Below, piece by piece: positions 1 through 11,949 of a stretch of 64,000 nt of DNA. The stretch's first letter is position 1. Every line of letters starts with the position of its first letter. The notes beneath the pieces are model-generated. The model was given only the letters and a program-made list of their open reading frames with translations. It was not told where the DNA came from and ran no database searches. The position numbers were made by a program, and so were the translations under genes. Source of the DNA: Arthrobotrys musiformis (taxonomy: Eukaryota; Ascomycota; Orbiliomycetes; Orbiliales; Orbiliaceae). Location: NCBI GenBank assembly GCA_036971715.1, contig JAVHJL010000002.1:1210501-1274500 (forward strand), in the 5' to 3' direction.

Positions 1-1070
1 GAAGACGTTGAAGGGGCATAGTGGGTGGGTGCTTTGCGTTTCGTATTCGCCTTGCGGGAGGTATATTGCGACGGGGAGTTATGATAAGACGGTTAGGTTG
101 TGGGATGCGAAGAGCGGGGATGCGATTGGGGATGCGATGAAGGGGCATAGTGCTTTTGTTACGGGGTTGGCGTGGGAGCCGTATCATCTGCGGGATGGGG
201 AGGAGAGTTTGAGGTTTGTGAGTTCGTCGAAGGATTGTACGGTTAGAGTTTGGGATGGACGGTTGAGGAGGGTGGAGATGGCGATGAGTGGGCATGGGGC
301 TAGTGTTACTTGTGTGAGGTGGGGGGGTAATGGGTTTATTTACTCTGGATCGCAGGATAAGTTGATCAAAGTGTGGGATGGGAAGGATGTATGCTCTCCT
401 CCTCCTTCTTATATTCATATTGTCGAAGGATACTGACGATGACGGGTAGGGGAAACTACTGCACACGCTAAAGTCGCATTCGCACTGGGTCAACCACATA
501 GCCCTCTCAACCGACCACGTCCTCCGCACAGGATTCTACGACCACACGGGCAAATCGCCCGAAACCTACGAAGAAAAAAAGGCACTAGCAAAACAACGGT
601 ACGAAAAGGCCGCCACGATAGGCGGACAGATCATCGAACGCCTCGTCTCCGCCAGCGATGATTTCACAATGTACCTCTGGGAACCTTCGAAGGACACTAA
701 ACCCGTCAAACGCCTGCTGGGCCATCAGAAGTTAGTCAACCACGTAACTTTCTCGCCGGATGGGAGACTTATCGCGTCTGCGTCGTTCGATAACCATGTG
801 AAGCTGTGGGATGCGAGGACCGGGGAGTTTCTGGCGAGTTTGAGGGGACACGTTGGGGCGGTTTATCAGTGTGCCTTTTCGCCGGATTCGAGGTTGTTGG
901 TTAGTTCGAGCAGGGATACGACGTTGAAGGTGTGGGATGCGAGGAAGAGGAAGTTGGCGGTGGATCTGCCGGGGCACAAGGATGAGGTTTTTGCGGTGGA
1001 TTGGAGCCCCGACGGGATGAGGGTTGGCAGCGGCGGGAAAGATAAGGCGGTGAGGTTGTGGAAGCATTAA
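1..1070 (+). CDS. RSA4: Ribosome assembly factor Rsa4 (NLE1/Notchless), 3' part
   Basis: WD40 protein of the pre-60S ribosomal particle; family members dock on the particle and are pulled off by the AAA ATPase Rea1/Midasin late in nucleolar maturation. Two exons are visible, 1-388 and 450-1070, separated by a 61-nt GT...AG intron. Joined they give about 335 residues, open at the left edge, so the N-terminal Rea1-binding domain lies outside. WD repeats are marked by TVRLWD, TVRVWD, LIKVWD, HVKLWD and TLKVWD. A long linker after the third repeat (from GKLLHTLKSH through EEKKALAKQRYEKAA to SASDDFTMYLWEP) is specific to this family, and the protein ends with KDKAVRLWKH as Rsa4 does. The next gene, ERV2, follows on the same strand 515 bp later. 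Family assignment is firm; only the start is missing. Confidence 0.95.
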
Positions 1071-1585
1071 CCATACACCATTCTACAAGAAAAAAAAGTT
1101 GGTGGAGGTAGTGGGGGGTGGAGGGGCATGGTCATTGGAGGGGAAGCATGGTCCTGTGATCGGTATACGATGCGAAGAGGAAAGCGTCGGCGGCTGCAGA
1201 TATGTTGGAACCTCTTGTCTTTCTCTGTCTTCAAAAGTTGGATATTTCTATTGGCAGCAATTTTGGGGGTTTTATATCTTCGATAGATGTATTTTATATC
1301 ACGTTTTCCGCTGGAGTTTCTTATTTTCAATCTTTCCATTCATCATCCCTGTTGAGTTTGAGGCCGAAGTGAATCAAAATGTGGAGGCGAAAGAAGCCGA
1401 TTGTGGCCTGACCGGGATTAGTTTGACCTTAAACCGCACCCCTGACGGCCCTTCATTAGACACCTTAAACATGTGAACCGCTTCCTCGAACATAAGAGCT
1501 AGTTAATAAGCTCCCAATCCCCCCCCTTCCGCCCACAAACTACAACCGCATCAGCGAACACAGCGCAAGATTACAAAAGACCACA
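1071..1585. other. Spacer RSA4-ERV2
   Basis: 515 bp between two co-directional genes. It should hold the RSA4 3' UTR and the ERV2 promoter. Open frames on both strands here (about 90-125 codons) have no recognisable motif and overlap one another, so I treat them as chance. Confidence 0.6.
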
Positions 1586-2423
1586 ATGCCCAAAAAACCA
1601 CTACAGATGACGACAATGACCCGCACCCGGCCGATAACCTACATCGCCATCATCCTCGCGTTCGTATTCTTCTATTCGTACGTCCTGCTACCGTCGCATC
1701 CGACCTCGTCGCCGTATAACTCGCCCGAGAAGTCGGCGTCGTGGAAGGGCGATGGGGTGTTCAAGACGCCGAGTATTCATGCGCCCGGGGAGGTTATCAT
1801 GCCGAAATTGGGGAATGAGACTATAAAGTAAACTTTTTTCACTCTTTGCCATACTATGGATTTTTGCTAATTGGTGTAGGCAGGAATTGGGAAGGGCGTC
1901 GTGGAAGGTATATATCCCATCTCCAATCGATGGGTGGAAGAGGTGTTAATGGGAAATAGTTATTACACACCATGCTAGCGCGGTTTCCGGAAAACCCCTC
2001 GGTGGATGAGAGGGAGGCTTTGAAGTCGTATCTATACCTCTTCGGCCGGCTGTATCCTTGGTACCTCCCCCCCTCCACTCTTATCTAACGAATATAACTA
2101 ACATTCACATAGCGGCGAATGGTAAAAAACCCCCGGTAACCCTTACAAACCGGAAGTATACTGACGAAAATAGCGCAACCCACTTCCGCCTGCTACTCCA
2201 AAAATACCCCCCGCAAACCTCCTCGCGCGATGCGGCGTCGCAGTGGGGGTGTGTAGTACACAATGCGGTTAACGAACGCCTGCGGAAACCGATATTTGAC
2301 TGCGGTACTATCGCCGATAAATACCACTGCGGATGCGCCGAGGAGGATGAGAAGAAGAGGAAGGAGGCCGCAGAGGGGGAGGATGACGATGAGGGGGAGA
2401 TGAAGTTGGTTAAAGAGGGGTGA
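1586..2423 (+). CDS. ERV2: FAD-linked sulfhydryl oxidase Erv2 (ER)
   Basis: Flavoenzyme that makes disulfides with oxygen and passes them to protein disulfide isomerase in the ER lumen. Five exons: 1586-1827, 1880-1907, 1960-2060, 2113-2121, 2174-2423 (209 residues). All four introns are 52 nt. Residues about 17-33 form one hydrophobic segment, giving a type II membrane anchor as in yeast Erv2. The WKLLHTM motif contacts FAD. The redox-active CGEC is residues 124-127, the structural CX16C is C153/C170, and the C-terminal shuttle pair is C179-G-C181, all as in Erv2 rather than mitochondrial Erv1. The CGEC codons are split over three exons, with exon 4 only 9 nt long; without it the catalytic pair cannot form. 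The acidic/basic tail after residue 182 is variable in the family. Confidence 0.93.
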
Positions 2424-3393
2424 GTTCTCTTTCCCTTCTTCTTTTATACAGTGGGAGATGCTGATCGTGGTAGGTTGACGAGGGGCGGTTGAGGGTATTG
2501 TATTATAATTATTTATCCCGGCGAGTACGGGGTTTTTGTATTTATATCTCATAGCCATATCCAGCGGATGGGTTTTAGCAGTTCTTTGATATCAATTGAG
2601 ACGTCGGTGAGGACACGGACTCTTTCTTCCAACTGAACACCTCCATAAAAAAAAATTATCATAAGCCATGCATGGACTCTATATACCCAACCTATCAAGA
2701 AAGAAACCCCAGATATCACACACTATCAGAACCTCACAAAAAAAGCCAAATAAATACAGAAACCCAGGGCTATAGAGAACCCCACGTATATTCCATTATT
2801 AATTCATCACCCATGAAAAGTAAAATAAATAAAATAAAAAAAGAGAGAAAAGCCCGTATCAAACCAAGCTCCCCCACGTCAAATTATCAGTTCGTTTCCG
2901 CCAATGATCAAAACAAAAGGAAAGAGAAAACAATCGAGCTCGCTATGCGCAAAAAAAGTAAATGGCGGAATCGAACAAAAGAGATGGAAAATTAAATATG
3001 CTTAAAAACATATGGATATATAAAAAATGGGTAACGGACTGCTAAAGATTCAAAAAAAAGGGGACAACCTCCATTAAGTTAAAAAGTGAAGAAAAGGTTA
3101 TAATCAACTCCATGAGCGTAAAAAAAATATTTAAAAGAGAAGAAGAAAATGTGGAATATGCAAATGCAATCATCCAATTGGTAGAATTATGCATCCCGAA
3201 GCACATGCATGAGACTGATAAAGAGGGAAAGGAAAAAAATATAAACAGGTGAAAGCAACAAAGTGCGGAAAATTAAACTTTTGTTTATATGGAAATGAAG
3301 TGGAGGTTGGAAAGAAAAGAAACAATACAATCGTGCCGATCACAAGTATCAGCAAAAAAGAGAATAGAAGAGAAAAAAAGGGGGGTATATGGT
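2424..3393. other. Spacer between convergent ERV2 and RhoGAP genes
   Basis: 970 bp, A-rich on the + strand, between two gene ends. It probably holds both 3' UTRs. A 107-codon open frame at 2672-2995 is Lys/Asn/Ser-rich, follows the A-rich composition and shows no domain, so it is not called as a gene. Confidence 0.6.
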
Positions 3394-5751
3394 TTAGAAG
3401 TGGCCGTAGCTTGGTCCCGCCAGGAGGGGGCTCAATGGCGGCATCGGTGGGAGCAACTCGACCTCTCGAGGTTGAGCGCTTCGCTCGGCGGACCGGGCCC
3501 TCTGCTGCCCTTGCTTTGGCTTCGGCGACCCCGCGACATGGTGAGAAGCATTTCTCGAGCTTCCTGTCAGGGGCTGCCGAGGGGGGATCGGTTCCGTTGC
3601 TGCATGAAGAGGCCCTTGGCGGATCTTCGGCGAGTCTGTGGGCAGTGGAGGAATTCCTGGAGAATGCAACGAAGCTTGCTGGGCCAGGATGGCAAGCTGC
3701 GAGATATCCACGCTGCGGCGTTCCTTAGCTCGCATCCGGAATGATCCAATAAGTTCGTTGATGCGAGGGGACAACGGATCGTGTTCTCTGGATTCTCGTG
3801 GGACTTGGCGGATCGTTGCCCCCCCGGGTCCGAAAGAGGCATTTCCCGCCATGCTCGAGGCGCTGACGATCGACTCCGCAGAAGACAGCCTTCGGTGATG
3901 TTTGATCGTGGAAGGAGTGGGTGGTGATGGCCAGTCGATCTCCCGGCTGGCACGTTTCCGGCCACGTTCAGGGTCAAATGCTGTATCAGGGGCATCGTAA
4001 ATACCGGACATCCGCTTCCTACTGCTGGATTTGCCGATCGTGCTAGCTGAAGGCGAAGGTTCCCTGGGTGTGGGCAATGGTGGAAGAGGAATATCCAATT
4101 CTTGGCTATTCCGACGGTCGCTGCGCCCATCATAGCTGCGCCCGTCCTGACTGCGTCCACCGTGGCTCCTCCCGCCGTGACTGCGCCCGTCATTGCTCCT
4201 AATTCCCAGCCCCATCGGCTCATCCTTCCGGCTGCTCATTGCAGACTTGGAGGTTTCCGAGCGGGTATCGAAGCTCACCCTTGCCCCGCCAGCCGCCGCC
4301 ATCTGCTCCTCAGCCCAGCAGCCAGCCCAGCAATCCGACCAACTTCCCACAAGCCAGTGGAAAATGTACCTATCCATTTTCATGGTGCTACAGAAGATCA
4401 TGGCCAGATTCGAGAGTCCCATGCGGGTGACATCCTCCGCGAGCCGAACGTTCGAGAGGTGATTTGTCAAGAGCTGGAGGAGGTAGTAATTCTGTGGCGG
4501 CAGCGCCGAAAGCATGTCGACGAACACCTGTGGTGGTTGCTTCGCATTGGTATTATCGCGGACCTTTTCGTACAGGTCTTCCTGGAATTTAGGAGGTAGG
4601 ATTGGCTCCGGGACTGGAAACATATTTTAAATTAGCACCTGTAGTCTAAGACTATAAAAGAGGAAAGATAAGAGGCAAAGAAACTTACGCGAACGGATGA
4701 AACTCTTCAACAAGCTGCTAGCAGTGTTGACATCATCCGGTGGGTCCTGGAACAAATCGAGATCGTGGTTGCGAGCGAACTCATCTCGCATCTTGTCCAC
4801 CGCTGCTGTACTTCCGGGGACACGGTAGATACCCTGCTCTTTGGGCCCATGAACGTTGAGATACGAGATTAGCCGGTATGCCATTGCTGGCAACCAATAT
4901 GCAGAGGCATCAACACCGGGGACCAACTCCTTAGCAACTCTGGTTTTGATTGTCGCTTCCGGCAATGGCATGCCGACAACATCGACCGAAGGTTTCGAGG
5001 GGAATGTTCCAAAGCTGCTGGGTGCGAATACCGCCGATTTGGGATTCTTCGAAAACTTGCCCCAGATGTTCTGTCCCTTGATGGTCCATTTCTTGCTTTC
5101 GCTCTGGATGGCTGCTTTGGAGGCCTTCAGCTTGGAGGTGATCCGCCCATCGGTAGAGGATGATCGCTGCCCAGACCCGGAAGAACTAGGAGGCTCGGAT
5201 GGCCGCCTTTGTGGTTGTTGTTGGGGCATCGGTGGAGGTGGAGATGAGGGATTTGGTACCTCACGAGGGGTGCGTGGATAGCTGATCATCGTTGGAGACT
5301 CCTTGGTTTTCGTTCTACCTCTTCCAAACTTGCCGAAGCCAGAGTTGCTGGAAGTGGTCGCAGTCGCAGATTGTACCTCTGGCATATAGTACTCCCTTTC
5401 TTCAGGTTTTCGGATCATGAGTTTGGGCACGGTAGCCTCCTTCCTCCGCGGCTTCTGCAGCGTATTCGGCTGCGATGGTGATTTATTGGACCGCATGTCG
5501 GATGGCGGTAGTTCTTCTTTCACTCGACGGCTGATGGGTGCTGGCAACGGAGGTGTAGAGCGAGGATCTTGGAGATAGTAGTCGGGTATTTGGACGCTGG
5601 AAGAAGCAGCGGATGATGTCGAGGGGGCTCTGCTCCTTGATCGTTCTCGAACGGCTTCGGACCTCTCCTTGGACCGGTGCCTTTCCCTTTCCCTTTCCCT
5701 CTCCCGCGAGGTAGAGGGCCGGGCCGGTAGATCCTTGTTGTGCTTTCCCAT
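3394..5751 (-). CDS. RhoGAP domain protein (Rho GTPase-activating)
   Basis: Speeds GTP hydrolysis by Rho-family GTPases and so switches off polarity or cell-wall signalling. Two exons, 5751-4689 and 4613-3394, joined across a 75-nt intron to give 760 residues. The intron falls inside the domain and restores the family motif LPEPILP. Order: low-complexity basic N-terminus with an Arg-Glu-Arg-Glu run (residues about 15-45), Pro/Ser-rich linker, RhoGAP domain about 265-450 with the arginine finger in GIYRVPGS (R310), then a long disordered Ser/Arg-rich tail with a tandem GRSHGGRSHGGRSQ-type repeat. No PH, LIM or BAR domain is seen. It is convergent with ERV2 and has a very long upstream spacer. 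The exact target GTPase cannot be read from sequence. Confidence 0.9.
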
Positions 5752-7074
5752 TGTAACGTTTGTTCCCTCTCACTCACTCTCAGTCCTAATCTAGCGGATC
5801 CTATCACTTTTTACAATCCAGGGTCGGGTGATGACGAGGAGGCGACTGGGGTCGGTGGAGAAAGGGGCGGGAAGAGAGAGAGGCGAATGTCGAAGAGGGG
5901 AGGGGAGATAGAGGAGGAGAAGTCGCAGGTACGACGTGAAAAGGCGGCGGTCGTGATACAGGAAACCTGCTGCTGCGATTCCCAGAAGGAAGAGGTTAGT
6001 AAGGATGAATAGGAGATAGAAAGGATAATAGAACAAGAGTAGCGATGATAAAAAACAAAAAAGGCGACGATGAGTAGGTAGGACAATGTATGGACAGTCT
6101 TGAGGCCAGAAAAAGCACATGCGCCAGGCAATGCGAATAAAATAAATAAAAAATAAAAAATAACAAATAAAAAATATATAAAAAAAGGACGACTTTGAGG
6201 GGGAGAAAAAGGAAAGGGAGGATCGAAGAATGAAAACCCGATGGAAGGTATTGGATTGATTGGATTGACAATTGACAGCAGCGGATAACTACTCACAGCA
6301 GCGGCAGGGGGAAAAGAGGCGGGCTGCTTTGCTATCTGGCAAGCTGCATTGTGGCCAGCCAGGGGAAAAAACCAAAAGCCGGTGAGCTTGTCTTCGGATT
6401 GGCTGACACAGGCGATGGATGGAACCTCGTACTCCAGACGCAAACAATCTTCCCTCGAATCGAATAAGAAAAGAAAATAAGAAAAAAGGGGAGCGAGGCT
6501 TATTTTTTATATATCGAAGAACAATAAATGATAATATGCGGATAAGAGTGAGAAGGAAGGAAGAGGAAGGAAGATACCAATGCGCCAGATAGAAAGGAGG
6601 GGTTAATTGGAAGGAGGAGGAGATACGGGGTTAAGGTTAAGGTCAAAGTCAAGGTCAGATGGCCAGCCAGCCTGCTCGCCCGCAAGATCAAAGTCAAGAT
6701 CAAGACAGAACGTTCCTTCCTCCCAAGAAAGAGAGAAAACCCAGATAGCTTGGAAGTGGCCGATCGAAGATGAAAAATGTATGCAGGTATGATTCTGCAA
6801 GAATCAAGTCGGTTTGAACCGAATTGAAAGTGAAGTGAAAGAAAAAGCAGGGGCAGGAGGAGGGGAATGCGGGTTTTTTTTTTTTTTTGTTTCTGTTCAA
6901 GCGCAAGAAAGGCAGAAACAGGCAAGAGATGCTGTTTAGAGGATTATATTCACCTAAGTAGTCTGCTAGGCCGGATCCGAGGTGTTTTCTTTGTCGAAAA
7001 AGAAGGAAAGCGAGGAAGAATTCCAGTCCGATTCCAGTTGCAGGTACGGTTCAGTTCGGCGTCCGTGTGATCGG

Positions 7075-7138
7075 TATGGATATGGATATGGATATGGATA
7101 TGGATATGGATGAGGATATGGATATGGATATGGATATG
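7075..7138. repeat. Tandem hexamer repeat (TATGGA)n
   Basis: About ten copies of TATGGA in 64 bp, interrupted once by a TGAGGA unit. It lies 1.3 kb upstream of the RhoGAP start. This is a simple-sequence repeat that should vary in copy number between strains. Confidence 0.95.
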
Positions 7139-8294
7139 AAAACAACCGATCCTCCAGGGTCGAAGGAATATCCAGGGTTCGAGGGAGAAGAGCAAAAAAA
7201 AGCAGGGATGGTCGAATCGACTGGCGACTAGTAACTACTGACTATCGCAGGTACCGCAAGTTGACAAGGAAGAGGCAGGAAGCGGCCTGAGAGCAATCTT
7301 TCCCTCGGTTTGTTCTTTCACTCCAACTCGATCGATCGAGCAGATAAAAGGTGGGTCGGAAAGGGTTTAAGGGTTCGAGGGACCAGGACCGGGACCTGGG
7401 AGTATAGTACACAGTATGTGTCTATGCAAATGTCGTGGGGAGCTGCTGGACAGAAATAGCATTCGAGATGCCCGGATCAACGTTTGAGACAAAGACAACC
7501 GCAGACGGAACGACAGCCAAAAAGAGGCCAGAGGTGCCTGTTCGATAGATTATTATTATTATAGGTCAACCTTGTTAGTTGTAGTTAGTTACAATGTCGA
7601 TATGCGTATATTGATATTGTAACTGTTAGTAGTAGTTAGAGGATGATGTTGATGTTGATGTTGTTGAGGAGATGTCGGTGGGCGTGTGTAACTGTTGGAA
7701 AATGATCCTGCCACCTCGAACAACAGTCGATTATATTAGAAAATAAGGCCGATATCAGGTCACCGTCCAAGATAAAAATAAATAAAAATAGAGATATAAT
7801 GATAAAAAAAAAAAACTAAAAAAAAAGTTGTGCCTGTCGCTGCCGTGACTTTTCGGGACAAGTGGATATCGGCGATGCTTTGTGGTTGGTGGTTCAGCAG
7901 TTGGTGGTTGGTAATATTCCTCGCCTGATCGATGCAGTACTGTGCCCAGATATCAGATATCAGATATGCAGAAAAAGAAGCAAGACGGAACCAGCGTCGA
8001 GAACAAAAAACCTCCTCCTTCTTTGGCTTCAGTATATATATACATATATATATAAAAATAAAAAGAAGTTTTAAAAAGGCTGTGCTCTGGTCGATGTACA
8101 GAAGCAAGGAGGGTTTCACACCCGCAAAGCAAGCTCTTCAAAACTACTCCAAGAAGAAGATAGTCCCGTATCAAGTGCCCACATTATGAGAGCTTGCTAC
8201 CTTGGTTCGGAAAGAAGAGGGAAAAAAAGAAAAGAAAGTTGTTCCTGCACCATCCAAGCACCCAAGCAGGCTATGTCTGTCCGTCTGTAAGTAA

Positions 8295-8327
8295 CTGTTC
8301 CTGTTCCTGTTCCTGTTCCTGTGCCTG
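8295..8327. repeat. Tandem hexamer repeat (CTGTTC)n
   Basis: Four exact copies of CTGTTC followed by CTGTGC and CTG, inside the long spacer upstream of the LYAR-like gene. Simple-sequence repeat without a visible role. Confidence 0.9.
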
Positions 8328-10248
8328 GCTGTTGTACCTTTTTTTCCTTTCCTTTCTTTTTCCTCCTGGTAATTCTCGTTCGGTTGCCCCTGTTGGTCGT
8401 GTGAAGACTCCGCAAGGCTGGCCGGAATAGATAGCACATACAACATAGAACATTCGAACGGTCATGCTGAATCCCATTAAATCAAGCACTACGGTCAAGC
8501 TACAATAATAGTCTGCTACGAGGTGTCACCTGGCGGTCCAAACAAGTCGATAGGCCGAAGAATTAGTAGTATACTTATAGTATGTATCCTGCGTGCCTGA
8601 CCTGACCGACTGAATGCACGTAATCGGTCAGTGCAGAAGTAAGTAACACTAGTGAGCAAAGTAGAGTTCGTTCCTGACCCGACAAACGCAGCCGACTTCG
8701 ATTCGAGCCGGCCAACGTCACCCACCCACACCACCAAATGTCATGTAGACCCACAAACCACCAGTATCGTCAATGTAATTGGTTATGCCTCTGCTTAACG
8801 TGTGTATACACGTAATACTGCTTCGGCATACATGCAGCAGCAACTCTGCTGTTCAAACTCCTACGATCTTCGAGTTGACAATACCTATTATCTTTGCCTC
8901 TGAATGTAGAAGTATCTATATGTATATAGTAGCTAATAGTGGAGGACTGGAACATGTCTTGGATATGTGTATGTGGGGTTTCTGCTCAGAGACACTGAAC
9001 CAGCCCTGACCCGAAGCTTCGTCTGCAAACGGCGGTCCCACGCCCACAATGCTATTATATCTTCTAACAGGTGACAAAAGGTAGCTTTCGCATAGCTTTC
9101 CCATGCCATATACTAAGTATGATACAATATATACCTAAGTAATTAATTATAATTATGTAGACCAACGATGGTTATACGAACCCACGGCCCGCAACGGCTC
9201 CCGCAGCTAGCCCGCTCTTACCACCCCGATCCGGGTTCATAATTCATATAAACCTGTTCCACAAGCTATATCAAATACAATAGCTCTTTATCCTACGGCT
9301 ATTCAATATCCCAGCTGAGTACATAGATGATGGAATGGATGGATGGATGTATGGATGTTTAGCCTCAATACTTTTTCCCTTCCGCTCCAAACCGGAGCAC
9401 CCAGCCCAGCCCTACTGTTAGTTAGTCCAGTCCAGCTAGTACCTGCATGCATGCTAATATCCTCAACCTGCCACAGGGGGAAAAAACCCGTTTCGTTTCA
9501 ATTTTTATTCTATTCTTCTATACATATTGTAAAACATCCAAACGCTCTTTCCAGAAGGCGTGTATTCTTTCGGTGTTTAAGGTATTTATATACGAGTATG
9601 GTATCGTCTTTTACTATAGATAATATAATCAGATTAGTAGGATCTCTGCATCCACCCTACCAATATTTTAAGATCTTTAGATCATATTATGTTTATAAAA
9701 ATAAAAATAAAAAATAGAGGTAGGAAATAAACTCCGAAACGGGGAAGCTTAACCTGTGAGAAATATCCCGTGGAGCTCGGGTCCATTCCAGACGGGGCGC
9801 TCAAGCTTTTTTGTGTCCCTGGTCGCAGCGGAGGATATTATAGTCGAAAGAATGAGGCTCTGTGTTTCCGAGGCTAGTGGGTGCACCGCCATAATATAGG
9901 CTTGAAACGTGGCTTGCGCTTAGTTGTGGCTGGTATCGGATACAGAGAAACAATCTGGGGTAGAAACAATCAGTTTACCATGGTTTCCCTCCATCATCTA
10001 TCGCCATGGTGATGGTGATAGTGAGAGTGGTAGTTGATAGTTGATAGTTGATATAGTAACCTGAACAGTGGTGCCGAAGAGTGCCAAGAACACTCCCCGT
10101 CGCGCGGCCAATCAGGCTCCTCCCGCCAAACAAAAAAAAAAATTAGCTTCTGCGACAAGGCCCAAAAAAAACCTCCAACTTTTTTTTTCTCTTCAAACTA
10201 CCCCAGACTTCACTCGATCAATCATCATCATCACCAAATACCGTCAAA

Positions 10249-11949
10249 ATGGTCTCCTTCTCCTGCGAGGTACGCCCTTATATTCTTTTCTTCATCTAAA
10301 GATATAAAGAAGGATAGCTAATTGATAGAAAAGGCATGCAACGAAACCCTCGCCAAAAAGAAACTCGACCCCCACCGCTCCCGCTGCCGTCAAGCCGTCT
10401 TCACCTGTCTCGACTGCAATAATACCTTCTACGGCACTTCTTACCGGGAACACACCGTACCCCCCCCTTTCTATTAACAAATTAATTAGTTTATAGTTCT
10501 GATGTGTGTTTTTAGTCATGTATCTCCGAGGCGCAGAAGTACGAACGGACGGTGTACAGAGGTGAAAAGAAGAAGGGCAAGAAGGGGCAGAATCAGAATC
10601 AGAATCAGAATGGAGTAAAGGTTGAGGTTGTTGCTCCTCCGCCTGCTCCTGTTGAAGAGAAGGTTGAGGAGGTAGTACCGGAGGTCGCTGAAGTCAAGGA
10701 GGATAAGAAGGAAAAGAAGTCTAAAAAGGATAAAAAGGAGAAGAAGAGCGAGGATGTGGCCATGAACGACGCCCCCGAAGTACCTGAACCCGCCGAGGAG
10801 AAGGAGGAAAAGAAGTCCAAGAAAGAGAAAAAGGAGAAGAAGGATAAAAAGAGCAAGAAGGACAAGGTCGAGGAACCCGAGACGGTAGAAGCCGCCACTC
10901 CAGAAGACGACAAGCCCACAGAGGAACCCAAGCCCAGCGAGAAGAAGTCAAAGAAGGACAAGAAGAGTAGAAAGGAGAAGGCAGAGGAACCCGAGGCCAA
11001 CGAGACCACTGAAGCCGCCCCAGAACCCTCAACGGAGACCGCAGAGGAGCCCAAACCCGAAAAGAAGGACAAGAAATCCAAAAAAGACAAGAAGAACAAG
11101 TCTAAGGCCGTTGAGGACGACAAAGAGGAGGAGAAGCCCAAGACCGCCCAGGACGACAAGGAGGAGGACAAAGAGGAGAAGGAGGAGAAGAAGGACCCCC
11201 TCAACGACATCATCATGGAAGATACGACCCCCTACCCAAACAACATCGCCCCCTACCCCTCCAAAAAACGCAAACGCTCAGAAACCCCCCAAGAACCCGA
11301 ACCCTCCCCGGCCTCGAAACAACTCCTCACCGAAAAGGCCGTCTCCGAAGCAACCGCCAAAGGCGAGGACTTCATCTCCTTCGCCGATCTAGAAGAAGAA
11401 AGAGAACCAAAAGAAAAGGAAGAGCCAGAAAAGAAGAAAAGCAAACTCCAGGAACGGAAAAGGCCCCGGACGGAGAAGGAAATCGTACGGGACGAACGCT
11501 TCCAAGCTAAGAAGGGTAAATACGACCACGCCTACAAGACGCTCAAAGCTGCCCTTGCAGAAAAGCCCGCCGAGCCGGCGTCCCCAGAGGCGAAGAAACC
11601 GACAAAGTCGAAATCCAAGGGGAAGGCAACGGCGTCAGATGTCAAGCGCGTGGTCAAGGAAGTCATGACCGACCCACTAGTAAAGGACTTGACGCAGAAG
11701 GAGGCCAAGCTCCTCAAGAAGCAGCTGCGGAGGGATGAGCGCAAGAAGAGAGTTTTGGCGGCAACTGCGAAGGAAAGAGAAGCGAAGCGGCTGGAGAAGA
11801 ACACGCCTAAGAATCTGCAAGACAAGATGACCAAGTTGAATGCAAAGATTGAAAGAAATAAAAAGAAGCAGGAGAAGTTGGAGAAACAGGTAGAGAAGGC
11901 CACCAAGAAGCCGGTGGATGCTGAGAAGCCGGAAGCTGCCGAAGAGTAG
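10249..11949 (+). CDS. LYAR-type C2HC zinc-finger nucleolar protein
   Basis: Three exons, 10249-10269, 10334-10456 and 10516-11949, give 525 residues. The first exon has only seven codons. The N-terminus matches the LYAR zinc-finger layout: MVSFSCEACNETL, then CRQAVFTCLDC and a conserved GTSYREHTSCISEAQKY segment. In LYAR proteins this region is followed by a Lys-rich tail and the protein sits in the nucleolus and binds pre-rRNA or rDNA. Here residues about 60-270 are alternating Lys/Glu blocks (repeated KKSKKDKKEKK-type units), ending in a bipartite basic stretch; residues about 300-525 are basic coiled coil. The acceptor of intron 1 was chosen at the second AG (10333), since it alone restores CEAC. 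Role is inferred from family only. Confidence 0.85.

Larger units (their letters stand above)
5752..10248. other. 4.5-kb low-complexity spacer between divergent RhoGAP and LYAR-like genes
   Basis: No gene is supported. The minus strand from 5752 to about 7000 is pyrimidine-rich, with short repeats and many small overlapping open frames, which suits a long 5' leader for the RhoGAP gene. Tandem repeats occur at 7075-7138 and 8295-8327. A/T-rich stretches with TATATA runs lie near 7770-8075. The part from 8500 to 10000 is ordinary in base use and holds no motif I recognise. A small repeat of AGTTGAT copies lies near 10031-10052, just upstream of the LYAR-like gene. Confidence 0.6.

Noticed and set aside
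2672..2995. 107-codon open frame between ERV2 and the RhoGAP gene
   Set aside because: Composition follows the A-rich DNA (Lys, Asn, Ser), no domain, lies between two gene ends and fits UTR sequence.
5811..6443. 210-codon minus-strand open frame rich in Phe, Leu, Ser
   Set aside because: Pyrimidine-rich DNA gives such frames by chance; it overlaps three other frames and lies directly upstream of the RhoGAP start, so leader sequence is more likely.
9160..9245. tRNA-like B-box (GGGTTCATAATTC, and GGGTTCGTATAACC on the other strand)
   Set aside because: No matching D-arm, anticodon stem or acceptor stem could be drawn.
10605..11216. 203-codon Ser/Phe-rich minus frame
   Set aside because: Exact antisense shadow of the Lys/Glu repeats of the LYAR-like gene.
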